Source: Struthidea cinerea
Lineage: Eukaryota; Chordata; Aves; Passeriformes; Corcoracidae
DNA length: 64,000 nt
Reading direction: 5' to 3'
NCBI GenBank assembly: GCA_013397865.1
Contig: VZTI01005238.1
Span: forward strand, 62,001-126,000
Shown piece by piece: positions 50,790 to 62,777 of this stretch (within the stretch, counting starts at the first letter, position 1; the number at the start of each line of letters is the position of its first letter). The position numbers and the translations under genes are program-made. A model generated the notes under the pieces. That model was not told the origin of the DNA. It worked only from the letters and a program-made list of their open reading frames with translations, and did no database searches.

Positions 50790-51302
50790 TGTGCAAGGTT
50801 ACAGCCCAGGTGCAGAGGGCTGAGCCCCTGAGGATCACCAACAAATCAACCTTTGTTAAGCAACAAGCTGGATTTTGAGCCAGATAAGGGAAGAGGTGGA
50901 TAAGAAATAGATCCCGAGGAGGGTGCCTATTGTCACGCTAATGTCCTCCCTTATACAACTCGTGCAGGTGTGAAAACTCCCCTCCGGGGGAGGCATTGAG
51001 GCCTTCCCATGTAAACCTGAAGGTATTCATCCTGTCTCACAGGGCATAACCAAGCTGAACTAAGCTGTCATTCTTAGAAGGTGTCATAAACCATCAAAGA
51101 CTACTGGAGTGCCCCCAGACTCCTTTCTGGGGCCTTCTGCCCTGCACATGATCCGCAGTCTGATTGCAACAGATCCACCTGTGTTGCATCAGACAGTGTA
51201 AAACTCCCCTCCCAGTGGAGTTACTTGGGCATTCCCATGCAGTCTCAGCATGTATTAACCCATTAAACGCTTTGTTTTACTGGCTATTCCTCACCCCTGA
51301 CA
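50790..51302 (+). repeat. Unrecognised LTR-like repeat
   Basis: About 510 bp of clearly higher G+C than the flanks. The right end reads cattaaacgctttgttttac, then a cctgaca terminus, which resembles an R-U5 end with CA. A TG candidate for the left end is at 50790 but is not secure, and no target duplication is seen. Inside, the block gtgtgaaaactcccctcc (50968) recurs as gtgtaaaactcccctcc (51196), 228 bp later, with similar sequence after each (ttcccatg then a cagcat- or ggtattcat-like stretch). The repeat has no coding frame. It may be an old LTR with an internal duplication. Confidence 0.4.
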
Positions 51303-52370
51303 GATTAAGGCAATCACTTTGACTAAGAACATCTACAATCAAATTTTGTTGCTTTATCCATAGGTGGTAATATCTTTCCACTGTTATCCTTTCTTTCTCT
51401 TTCTTTCTGTCTTTCTTTTCCTAACTTCTTCTCAAAATATATTGTAAGACAGATTAAAAAATTCCAGTCAGTGCCTTAGTGAGTGCCTTGTTGTGTCTGG
51501 ATAAATTAAAGTTGGTGAAGTTAAAGTGTGTCAAGTGCCCTACTTTGTCTGGACGTTGTTTTAAAATTTGCCACATACCTTATTCTACCTTAAAGTTGGG
51601 AAGTTGTAAGTAAAAGTTTGTTACTGAACCTCCTGAGAATGTTGTTTCTTCTGTGGACTGCCCAGAGAGAATTAAAGTACTTCCCCCTAAGCCCACTGAG
51701 CAGACCAGGACATAATGTGGTTTTAAAAATATTAGATAGAAAACACCCAAAACAACAAGATCTAACATACTCTTACTGATGGTTTACCATCTAAAATACA
51801 CATCAAACATCAAACACACCAAAATACAGCTAAGATCTCCTCCACATCCACAGATATCAAAGTAAGTGCCCATCACAGAAACTAGATTTTTTGCATTGCC
51901 TGGGTCTGTGCAAAATGCATGTAACACATTCAGATCACCTCATCCTTTAGCAAATTATGTGGGGGGGAAAACAAGTCTTGCTTATTTAGCTTCATTAGAA
52001 AAAAAAAAAAATCACACCTTCTTCTTATATTTTTCCATCCTTACTGAATATTTTGTCAGTAATATTTTTTAATTTTTTGTAGCTCAGTTTTAAATTTACT
52101 CTGTTCACCGGCAGGCATCAAAGCAAATCTAGCCCAATCCTACTTTCCACTAATATCAGCAGGAACAGTAGGGGTACAAAGACTTCAAAGCTGCCCAGGT
52201 GTACATTGGATGAAAGAAAATTAAGCAGCCTTCACACATATTTTGATCTACATCTCAGAGTTAAAAATATGTTCTTCTGTAAGTTAGAATTGAAAGAAAT
52301 GTACATGGATATAAATTACTTGAAATTTTCTCAGTAAATAACTGAACAGGCATTTTGCACAAATGTGGGG

Positions 52371-52504
52371 TTTTTTTCTTTTTTCTTTTTTCTTTTTTCT
52401 TTTTTCTTTTTTTTCTTTTTTCTTTTTTCTTTTTTCTTTTTTCTTTTTTCTTTTTTCTTTTTTCTTTTTTCTTTTATCTTTTTTCTTTTTTCTTTTTTCT
52501 TTTT
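52371..52504. repeat. (TTTTTTC)n heptamer tract
   Basis: About 134 bases of nearly perfect TTTTTTC repeats, some 19 units, with one unit lengthened by extra T and one unit carrying an A (ttttatc). The minus strand is pure purine (GAAAAAA). Long open frames in both directions here (poly K/E and poly F) are artefacts of the repeat. Confidence 0.97.
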
Positions 52505-53115
52505 GTAATTATACATACACATAGGGGAATCAGTAACTTTAAATAAATCTCAATTTCACTCTTCTACCTGTGTGTGGTGGTTGACATCAAACCACCTGTG
52601 GTTACTTTAAAACAGAATTATTCTCTGAATTCTCCTTGGTTAGTAAAAGTGTGCTTAAAGTTCTTGTTATTGCTCTGTTGTATATACACCCCTCCATACC
52701 TGTAATTTCTTTTTTTTTTCTAGAGGCCAGCTCAGTTGTATGTCATCTATAGTACTTTATTTGCCAATTTGTTTAGTGTATGATTGTTGTCACCCTACTA
52801 CAGATGACACTGAAGACTGATTAATCTAATTAATTCCAAAAGAGTTTTGAATTCATCGAGGATACTGCTCAGAAGGGATTGTAGGTAGAATGAAAGCAGA
52901 TGTCTGGGGACAAAGCCTTCCTGCTTGCTTTCTAGTTCAGCCTTTCTTCTCTCTCCTCTTTCCCAATGGTCAGCTGCATGCTGTGCAGCTGTCTTCCTTA
53001 CATGGGCATAGATGCTTTACAAGTCGTTTGCACAGAATATGTTCTCAGCTGAAGTTTTCAAGAAAATTTTGCCTGAAAAATGAAACAACTCACTTGGGAA
53101 TTCTATCAGTTCCAG

Positions 53116-53147
53116 AAAACAAAACAAAACAAAACAAAACAAAAAAA
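53116..53147. repeat. (AAAAC)n microsatellite
   Basis: Five to six AAAAC units ending in seven A. It resembles a short retroposon tail, but no element is visible directly upstream. Confidence 0.9.
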
Positions 53148-56100
53148 TCCAAGAGAAATTATTTTCATTAGGAGATCATGAGAACTTGTCATGACAAAAA
53201 ATTTGAAGGCCGATGTTTTGGGTCTGGGGTATGCAATCCCAATGGAAGAAACTTTACAGATCAAAATGTGGAAGTGTATTTTCACAACAGATTTATATTA
53301 ACTACATATTAATACATACAACATAAAAAATGATTTTTTTACATGTGTAGCAGCAATAGCAATGGAAGAACATTGATAATGTGCATTGCAAATTGTTAGC
53401 TTTTGCTCATGTTTTGTCTGTAAATTGACTAAACAGATTACCCTCAAAGAACTTCCTGAGTTCCATAATGATATTATTCCCAATGAAGTAAACATTTTTA
53501 ATCTGTTTGATCCAGAGTTCAGAAAAGACAATGGAAGTCTTTTAGAAGCAACACTTTCCATATAGGGAAAAGTGACATACTGCATTTATGCTTTTTCAAA
53601 AGGTAAAATCTGCCTGTGATAATTTTCATAAAACAGCACAGGCAAGGATAAAAATATGCAGCTATTTAATTGTGGTTTAGTAGAATATTTTCTTCTTTAA
53701 GAATACAGTCCTCTCTTTGCTGTTTGTTTAATACTTCTTCAAGATTTTCAGCTAAATTAGATAATTACAGAATAGATGGAGCAAATCAGTATGGCATTTT
53801 TCATGTCATGATACGACGTTAGTCATTTCCCTTAGACAGATTATGATTCTGATTAGCTTCCTTTGAATTACAGCTAAGCAAACACTAATTATTGCTGATT
53901 TTTAATAATTACAAAATTAACCTCCCAAGTGAGGATTTTGTAAGTACTCCATTTAGAAAAAAAAGAGCTCTGACTTTTTCTTACCAGTTTAGTGAATATA
54001 CAGTTTGGTTTTTGTTGTTCCTAGAAGAACAATGTTCATTTAAATAAACATTATTATGAATTGCACATCTTCACATCCATGAGCAGATATTCATGTTCAA
54101 GTGACATAAAGATATGCTAGAGATAAGGACACCCGCATGGCAGTTGTTGGGATACAACATCTTGAAACGGTGAGCTGTCATTTCTGCTTGTTCTAAATCA
54201 TTAAACATCATGTCTTTGTCTGATATATGCACAAAATAAGGACAGACAACACGTCATAAAATATCAAGTATCATCAAATATATCTTAAAGAAAAGTAATA
54301 CCATACACAGTTTAATATTCTCCTAAACAGTGGCTACATGTTGAATAACATTGTGAATATTCTCTTATTATTCTTCTTATGCTGCTATTACCTCATCTAA
54401 GTTTACCGTGTTTCCCATGCTCACTAGCATTTGGTCTGCTATGTGTAGACCCTGGGACAAATGCAAAGGTTCTTGGTGTCCTACCTTAAATGACTCTCTT
54501 GGGGGACAGTCGATCAATAATTTGCTCTTTAGATCCCCTCTTCAAAAAACTCAAAGGACTGTTACATCTACTTTTTTTTCAATCAAAGCCCTGTGGATTA
54601 AATCAGATACTTCTCATCTGCTGTTTCATTGCTTTTGGAGTTTTATATTTCCTTTAAAACTTCCCTTTTATTCTGTTGCACATTTAATCAAATGCAGCTA
54701 AAATAACAAAGCAGATCCGATTAATTTATTGTTGCCTCACAAGAACTGGAAACAGCCTCTAGGCTGTTTTTATCTCTTATGGATAATAAAGTATTCATAG
54801 AGTGATGTATTTATTTAACCTCACACATGTTGTTGAGGAACCTTATATACAATATGCAAAGTTCATTTTCTGAGACAACCTAGAGCAAGCACACTTTTAA
54901 GGTGTTACAGAAGAGTTTAGCCATGGGACTCCCATAAAGAGAAGTCAGAGTTTTTTGAATATCCATGTAACCTTTTAAAATCATGCCTTTATTTGATCAG
55001 TTACTGCAAAAATTTTATCACTGAGATAAGAACTAAGATTCTGACCCATTTAGTTTTAAATTTTATGGTCTGATTTGTCGGTTTATTTAAACTGATTTAT
55101 TGGAAAACTGATGTGGTAAAAAAAACTATTCCTCTAAAATAATAATTTGTAGTGTTGCAAGGTAAGTTCTAGTTTGTCTTTATTACTCCTTTCATCAAGC
55201 AACATTTTTAGTTGCAATATTTCTCATAATTGAATGAGAGATTACAATAACATAATCAAAGCCTGTCCTCAATTCTCCAGAAGCCCTTTCCTTTTAGGTT
55301 ATACACTCAAGCAGGGAAGAATCCAGGATACTACCCTGAGATGTGACTATTAATATTTTAAAAAAAACAACCAATCTGAGATTTTCTCAAATTGAAACCA
55401 TAGTATTGGTTCCTGTCTATGTTGTTCCTTATTTGACTCTTACTTGCCTTTTTCAATAGCGAAAAGTAGCCATTTAATTTGTCATGGAGTAATAATTTTC
55501 CGTACTAAATCTAGCAGACAATTTTCCCATTCCCTCTTAATTTATGCTAATTTCATCCTTGTGAAATCTCATTTATTTAGATCTTTGTCCATTGCCTAAA
55601 GTTACCTAGACAGTAAGACAAATGCTGTTCTCTAGAATCTCAGATAAAACTACCAAGTTCATTAATATCAGACTGTTAGCTTTAGATATTTCAAAATCGT
55701 CCATCAAAGCATCTTTTTTCTCTCTATTACAATTAGATACTTTGACTTTTACATATAGGTAACTTATGCCTATTTTATGTCTGAGTTTTGATTAAAAAAT
55801 TTTCTTTAAAAAAAGGCAAAAAACAATAGTTTCCTCTGCCTATGGAATACAAAGTTGATTTGAAAGTGCTGAAGGAAGGGCATCCATTTTCTCAGATTTT
55901 CTTTGGAAAAAAGCAATCTGAAATGTCACAGTGATAGCTAACACTCCAAAAACCCAGAATTCTTCCAAAACAAGGTACATGGCATTAGAACATGCTTCAC
56001 AGAATGAGAAGCATAATGGTAGCAATAAGCAAAAATTAATGTAGATTTTTACAAGGTCTCTAGTCTCTCTCCTGTTGAAAAAAAAGGCCCATTGCCACTT

Positions 56101-56809
56101 AAATCAACATGTCTTGCAAATGCTGTAATAGTGTTTGTAGCTTCAGCACTAGACAGGATTACATCGACATCTATGAATGATAACAAGCAGAGAAACCTGA
56201 AGGCTGAAAGCGTATTTATTTTTTGCGAATGAGCAAGGAGGAAAAATGAATTATTTTAATCCCTTCTGACAGACATAACCATAGAAGACTATATAACAAC
56301 TACAGAAACAAATACAAGTGTCTGGCTGAAACAGAGAAGCTCAGGTTCTCTGAGCCAGGGTTCAGCACCCAAAGTCAGGGGGACTCTGCAGCAAAGCAGA
56401 GCTCTATTAACAAGCAGAAAATGGCCCATTGGAGACTAACTACAGCAATACCCCTCTGAGTGTGGGTCATTCAACACAACCGTAAGTGAAAGTGTAATGT
56501 ATTTTTCTGGGTGATTGCTCCCAAAGAGAACACTGGGGAGGTACAAATTTGGAAGTCAGATGAAGAATGGACAGGAGGAGAATCATGACTTCTCTCCTGA
56601 TGGAATGATGAAATTTTTTCCCTTCTCCTTTTTTATTTTATTTTTATTTATTTTTATTTTATTCTTAGGTTACCAGCATGCAAGAATGTAATATTTCTTG
56701 AAGTATATATGGACTCTTAATTTTGAAGGTGGATGATTTGGATTTTGTTGGGTTTTTTCCACAAAATATCACAAAGCAATAAACATTTTTCTTTTTTTTC
56801 TTTGTTTCC

Positions 56810-56826
56810 TTTTTTTTTTTTTTTTT
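56810..56826. repeat. Poly(T) run
   Basis: 17 consecutive T preceded by T-rich sequence (ctttttttt, tttgtttcc). Possibly the poly(A) tail of a minus-strand retroposed sequence, but no source element is recognised. Confidence 0.8.
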
Positions 56827-59800
56827 AAATTACACAGCTACAGCACAGGTACCTAAGTGGGCTTATCTAGTCAAGTGTTTTCAAAAATTTATTTTGAAAA
56901 CAGCTTTATTTGATGGACATTTCATTAAGTCCTCAGAAAATATAGAACCAATTTGCTTTACATATTAAAAAATGTTGTTTTGTTGTTTCTTCTGTTCTTA
57001 ATGATGAAAAATATGAAAAGCAACGTGAATTATTTAAGCCTAAATTGAGGAAGTAAAATGATCTTAGGACAAGAGGTGATTGCTTCTGATCCCAGGTAAC
57101 TTAGTTTGAAAGAATTATGTCATTTGTAGTTGTGGTTACTCCCTGTCACAAGTTATGATAGAGTATGCTTGAAAAATGCCAGTTATCCTAAACTATTTTC
57201 CTCCATTCAACCACAGAAAAAATCACCTCTGCCTTATTTAATAGAGAAATTAGGTGGCAGAGGAGGCAGTCTTTTAAAATGACTCTTTCAATTTTCTTTC
57301 TTGCAAAATAGTTTTAGTTATTTGTGAAACTTGAATACATCAAGGTGTTCACTGACAACTAACAGCTTCCTTGTGTCTGCACAAAGAGTTACAGTGCATC
57401 TGTAACGATGGGGTTGATGGAAGTTCAGTCAAATACATGTTTGAAAGCAGAGGAGAGCGTTCCAGACTTGAAATGTGAAAAACAGCAGAACACGTACATT
57501 TTAGTCCAGAGTATAAGAAATTGAATCATTTCCCTCCTGTCCCCACTTGCTTGAGAATGTGCAGATGTAAATTACGTCAAAATGGGGGGAGAAAAAGGTT
57601 GGGGGGAAAGTAGAATTAATGAGCATGCAGAATATTTTTAGATAAATGGACACCCACATTTTATGATTTTATTTTTAAAGGAAGGAAAGAGGCATTTATT
57701 CAAAGTAGAGCTGAGAGAGCACCTGGTGAGCGAACTTATTAAAAAAAGTCTATGATGAAAACATTCTTTTAAGTTGGCCAAGGCTTGCAAATCTTGAATG
57801 AAATGGATTGAAGTAAATGGAAACTTTTAAGTAAAGGAGAACAAATTATTCCACTATCAGCAACACTAGTAAAACAGTAAATCGGACGAAAATAGTTAAG
57901 AAGCCCAAAAGTCTCAGTCATGATTGGTTGTCTGTGAGGTTTGGGATACACTGGAAAAGGGAATAAAATGAGGATTTTAAGTGAAAGGTTTTTGGAAAGG
58001 AGAGGATTGCAGACACCACAAAAAGGAAGCTCTTTTCCAAAGAAAATTCACATTTTCAGGCAAAGCTGCTGTTCTTCATAGAAGTAATATCTCCATCCCT
58101 GCTAATGGAAACCTGCAGTATTTATAGTCAGTCATTTTGTTGGTTTCTAGGAGTACAGCTCTGTCATAGCCCAGCCCCCCCCTATGCATTTAGTGGCCAT
58201 TCTTTTCCTCTATAAATTCCTGAGGCAGTTTTGATCTCTCTGAGTTTTCAGGCTTGCAGAAGATTATCCTGTATATTGTGTCTCCTAATCCTTTCTTAAC
58301 CTTCCTTTTCTCTTTAGCAAATGAGAAAATCAATTGCATCTTTCTTTATTTTCCCCCATCTAATAAAGCAAAAGCCCCTTCAGAGATGTTTAACAGAAGT
58401 GTTCAATGCTGGTCATTCCTCTGATCTTGTTTATGGCATTTAGTGCTATGAGGCAGTAAGTAAACTATGCAAAACCTGTCAAGGACACAGGCAAGAGAGT
58501 TGTGAGTGAAGGCGGGATAATTGAATCTTTTTAGTACCCAGATTAGCCTAACTTCAAAACCAGACTACCCAGATGCAGATTATTGAAAAAATTCAATCCA
58601 TACTGCTACTGGGCTAGAGTATGGAGTCAGATAAAATAAGGTGGGCTGCCTGACACAGTAAATCACACACAAGTAGGCTAACATCTGTAGTTAGGCCACC
58701 TACAACTCTGAAAGTGAGCACAGCCTGAATTGCTGAATTGCATCTTTCTTTCTGCTTATGCTGGAAAACATCAAAGCCCTTTTTAAAGGGCCCTAGAGTC
58801 ATGTGACATGCAAGGTATCACTGAGCTGGCAAAGAAGCCTAGGCAGGCTAAGCACAGATGTCTGCATGCTTGATGACACATGACCGGTTAATAAACCCAG
58901 TTTTGCCCTTCACATGTGTCCCAACAGAATCAGCGGATAATAATTCAAGCAAGAAAAAGTTGAATGTAAATGTTCGGTTTCTCTTTCATGTGACTATCGT
59001 GGAAGATGTGATACCAGAAAAAGATAACTTTCCCATTCTTTCTTTAACAGACTGTGAAAGAGAGTTTGGAACTCCTGCTCCTATTTTCCGCCTTTCACTT
59101 CCCACTGTGATTTCCGTGACCCTCTTAGAAACTTTCGTTCTTTCCTGATTGTCCCAGGGATTCCAGTGTCTTCTCTTTTGATATCAGCTTTCCCAGAGAC
59201 TGATAAAATGGCTTTCTGAAATCAAGTCTGCCTCATCCACTGTTTTTGGATCTATTTTTCCATACCAAGATTCTCTTGCCTTTGAACCTTCTCATTGTAT
59301 AAAAACTTTATTTCTTTATTCACCCTGATCCCTGCACATATTCCCAGTAGGCTGCTTCCCAACTCCATAAATTTCATTCACATGTATTTATCTTTTTATG
59401 TTCTTCAGTTGTATTTCTTAATTTCTTTTGCTGTTACTCTAAGCATCAAATGAAGACATATTCTTCATACAAAAAGTGGCATCTTCCTGCTCTCTATCTA
59501 AAGCATCTTGCAGACACATGTTTTTTTATCACACTAGAAGTTGTGTGGTGTTGCTCGCCTAGATTACATTAAAGGGTTCGAGAAAGGAAGTCTTCAGTAA
59601 TGACTTAAATAGGGAAACTACTGATGGACTAATTTTAACAAAGGACGGAAAAACCTGCTCATAGCAGAATGACCAATTCACATGTAGACATTAATGATGA
59701 CTAGTTGCAATCAGAAACACCTCTTTAGTGTTGAAATTCAAGTCTAGATTCTAAGGGGGAATGTAGCTCTTCATAAGGACGACATTTTCCATTATATATC

Positions 59801-61652
59801 GTAAAAACCTGGTTCTGACATTTCCAGTTGCAATGCTCAACCAGATAAATCGTATCTTGCAACTAGTGTCGCAGTAAAAAGAATCCAGTAGTGTATATTA
59901 ATCTTCATACCTCCATGTGTTTTATGTGTTATGTGTCGTTATGTCAAAAGGTAATAAATCTTACAATGGCTATGCAGTAATGGCTGTAGTAGCAATGCAG
60001 TATTCATTTGGCTCTAAATGGATATATGTGCAAAAGTTTATTCTATTTTGATCATCATACATTTGATTTTTGAATTCTGAATCTTAAGACATAAGGAGTA
60101 AATTTCACAGGTATTAATTTTCACTACATTTTTTTCTGACATGCTCCCCATAATTTTTGGATGATAAATCAAAGATTTTTTTTTTAGTAGCCAATAGCTG
60201 TTGAAGGAAATTATTAACATTTATAGCTGTTGAATTGTTGACTGGTGTTGAAACAAAATTTTACAAGAACTGGTACCAGAGCAAGTTATTATAGAGTGCA
60301 AGAAACATTGTCTAACTTAAAGTGAACTCTGCATTTTATACCTGTTTTTTTTCATTAACTTCAAGTCAATTTCCTAGGCATTCACTTCTTCCATGACAGC
60401 AGCTCTGGGTATGCTTCTGCCACAAGTGTATCAGTTCTTAATGTGCCACTGATGTCCCACTTGCCTGCCAGCAGTGGGAAAGAAGTTCAAGGCAGTTCTG
60501 CAGCAATTTGTGACTGCACAAATATTTTGCATACCAATAAGCCCATTGAGGTATAAAACCCTGTGGTATGCATCAATGTTTTACTAGTGTGATTTCAAAG
60601 ATCAGTATCTCATGTGGTTCATTCCATTTTGCAGTTGAATTTTTTTACTACTATTTTTACAGCTAATGTCATAGTATCAAATAGCAAGGTCACAACCCAC
60701 AGCCCAGTAGTGCTTCCTTGAGAGACCTAATTTTCCTATAGCAAATTGTCTTTTAACTAGAACAGGGTTTTGCTGGAGGTAACAAATACATAATAAATGT
60801 CATAAATTTTGCACAATGTTTTTATCAGAAGGGACAGCAGCAATTATATTTACCACCTCCTCCATATTGTATGCAGAGATCACTGAAGAACTGAGACTTA
60901 GAAAGATGACTTGAAGAAGGGCAATGAATATAGTAATAAGAATATGTAGCGTTATTGTCCTCTCATCTAGAAAGACCCAGTTTGTGGAGAAAGGCTTGTT
61001 AGAGAAGTAGAGCTAACTTAATATGAATTAATTACGAAAAGAAAATTATTTTGGAAGATATGTTTCTTTTTGAACAACTTTCCTTCTTCTCTGTCATGTT
61101 CTCTGGTCTTCATGTAAACCTTTTTTCCTTTATAGTTCTTCTGTTTCTGTGTAGAAAGTTTGTAATCAGAAATTCTAAAGCTTGTTTGATAATTTTTTTA
61201 AACACTATTCTTAAAAACTGTTGATGACTGGTAACATAATTCAAGTATTTTTTGTATCATAAGTCTGAAATTTACAATTGTTGTTTAATCTATTTGCAAA
61301 CTACTTTGTTGTCATACTGATGCTGGAAGTGTTTTTCAGATCCAAACCTTTGTCTGGCATTGTTTCTTTACTCTGATTTCCATACGAGTTGATTTAAAAT
61401 TGTTGATTTTAAACTATGAGGATGATTCACAGCAGGATGTTCCAGAACCATGAAGAAATATGACTTTCATGTCATAATTTTATCTACAAATGATTATTTC
61501 TCAGCAATCAGGGATTTTGGTTAATGTTCCTTACTCAGAAAGCAGCATGTTTCTATCGCTGCTATGGTAGATGTTCATAAGCAGAGCATACTTTACAGAT
61601 TCACAGTGGTTGTTCAGATTTATCCTTAAGGATTATAAACTCTCTGGCATAA

Positions 61653-61657
61653 CAATT
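61653..61657. repeat. Left target-site duplication
   Basis: caatt directly precedes the LTR and is repeated at 62773-62777. A five-base duplication fits an ERVL-type (class III) or similar integrase. Confidence 0.75.
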
Positions 61658-61810
61658 TGTCTTGGTTTGAAAGACAGGTGTCTGCCAAGGAAGGCAGGAA
61701 CCTCCCTTGAAATGGAAAATGCAATCCCCTTCCCTCCAAATTATTATAACTTTGAAATTAAGGGCTTTCAGGCAAAGATATGAGGAATAGGAATAACAGC
61801 TCTTTACTTA

Positions 61811-61832
61811 CATATATATATATGTATGTATA
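61811..61832. repeat. (TA)n/(GTAT)n run inside the LTR
   Basis: catatatatatatgtatgta lies close to the LTR 3' end. It is simple-sequence expansion, next to the putative polyadenylation site. Confidence 0.8.
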
Positions 61833-62573
61833 ACAAGGCAAAGGCACAACAATAACTGTGGCAGTAACAGCAAACAGCACCACAAACCCCATGCCGGCCT
61901 CTCTCGGCTGTCGGGCCCTTTCCCCGTGGGTGCAGTTCCGCTCACAGCCGGCAGGGGCGCTGGCGGCTCCCGGTGAGCGGGGCGGGTGCGATGGTTCCCC
62001 CGCGGCTGCAGGGGGCGCTCCGGAGCGGGCTCGGGGAGCACGCGGTGATGGCGGCTCGGCCGAGCCGGGAAGGGATGGAACAAAGGCTGCACAAACCCCC
62101 TGGGCAGCTGATCCCGGTGCCCGGCCGGACCCTCGGGAACAGCAGGCTGGGACAGCAGAGATGAGCAGATCCCGGGTGGCAGACGAGATGTATCAAACTC
62201 CGGAGCTGCAGGGAGAACCCCGGGAGGTCTCAGCAGGCAGGGGTGTGCGGACCTACAGTGTAGCGAAAGCTCAAAGCAACAACAGGGGCAGGGCAGCCGC
62301 AGCCCGGCTCCCAGCAAGGCAGGGAAAGGCGGGCTTGGAATCCTGTGGTTTTCCCTGAGGCACCCGAGCAGATGGTGAAAAGGTGCCTCTTTTAGTGAGG
62401 TAGGGTGTTAGGGTCCCAGTGCAACAGCCGCTCCAGCGAGCAAGCTCCACTGTCGGTGGAAGGAAGGCAGCCGAAAGCAGGAGCCTGTAGCGCCGGCGAA
62501 TTCCCTCCACAACGGTGGCAGCCCCTCTCCCTCCGAACGCCGAGAGCACCAGCCAGCCAGGGGCTGTACCCAA

Positions 62574-62585
62574 CCCCTTTTATCC
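62574..62585 (-). promoter_or_regulatory. LTR TATA box
   Basis: Minus-strand GGATAAAAGGGG, about 190 bp from the 5' end of the LTR. Transcription would run leftward from about 62545 through the CpG-rich part. Confidence 0.55.
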
Positions 62586-62772
62586 AGTTCAAACCTCGCG
62601 GCATCCCCCCACCCTACACGAGAAAACCCCAGGTGAAAGAGAGTGGCCAGTTGGACCCCTCCCCCTGTGGCCAGGTCTTTTGTTTCTCTTAAGCACCCAG
62701 TAATTTGTCCCCCTGGCAACATATATGGGGAAAATTCTTAAAGAAAACAGGAGAATTCCCAAAACCCCAACA

Positions 62773-62777
62773 CAATT
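62773..62777. repeat. Right target-site duplication
   Basis: Exact copy of the caatt found before the LTR at 61653-61657. Confidence 0.75.

Larger units (their letters stand above)
51303..61657. other. Gene-free DNA with simple repeats
   Basis: No gene recognised in 10.3 kb. It holds a pyrimidine-rich tract near 51390-51420, the heptamer tract at 52371-52504, an (AAAAC)n run at 53116-53147, T-rich low-complexity DNA at 56628-56664 and 17 T at 56810-56826. Open frames are short and mostly hydrophobic or low-complexity translations of AT-rich DNA. Confidence 0.7.
61658..62772 (-). mobile_element. Solo LTR, 1.1 kb, CpG-rich
   Basis: On the plus strand the element runs from tgtcttggtttgaaagacag to ccccaaca. 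On the minus strand it therefore begins TGTTGGGGTTTTGGG and ends in ACA, with caatt repeated on both sides. A TATA-like GGATAAAAGGGG (plus 62574-62585) marks the core promoter and AGTAAAG near 61803 is a possible polyadenylation variant. Between them is about 700 bp of GC- and CpG-rich sequence, the densest CpG cluster in the window together with the LTR at 36.1 kb. The lettering of the right-hand 150 bp of the minus-strand end (aaagacaggtgtctgcca, ggcaggaacctccc) is, to my recollection, common in passerine genomes. No internal retroviral genes are present. The 169- and 166-codon frames inside it are GC-driven artefacts. Confidence 0.85.

Noticed and set aside
52331..52546. Lysine/glutamate-rich and phenylalanine-rich frames
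   Set aside because: Direct translation of the TTTTTTC heptamer tract.
58858..59148. 96-codon frame with varied composition
   Set aside because: No domain, no splice or promoter context, and within the length expected by chance.
61808..62358. Long overlapping open frames of 166-169 codons on both strands
   Set aside because: They lie inside the CpG-rich LTR, where high GC content removes stop codons in all frames. The proline/arginine-rich translations have no domain.
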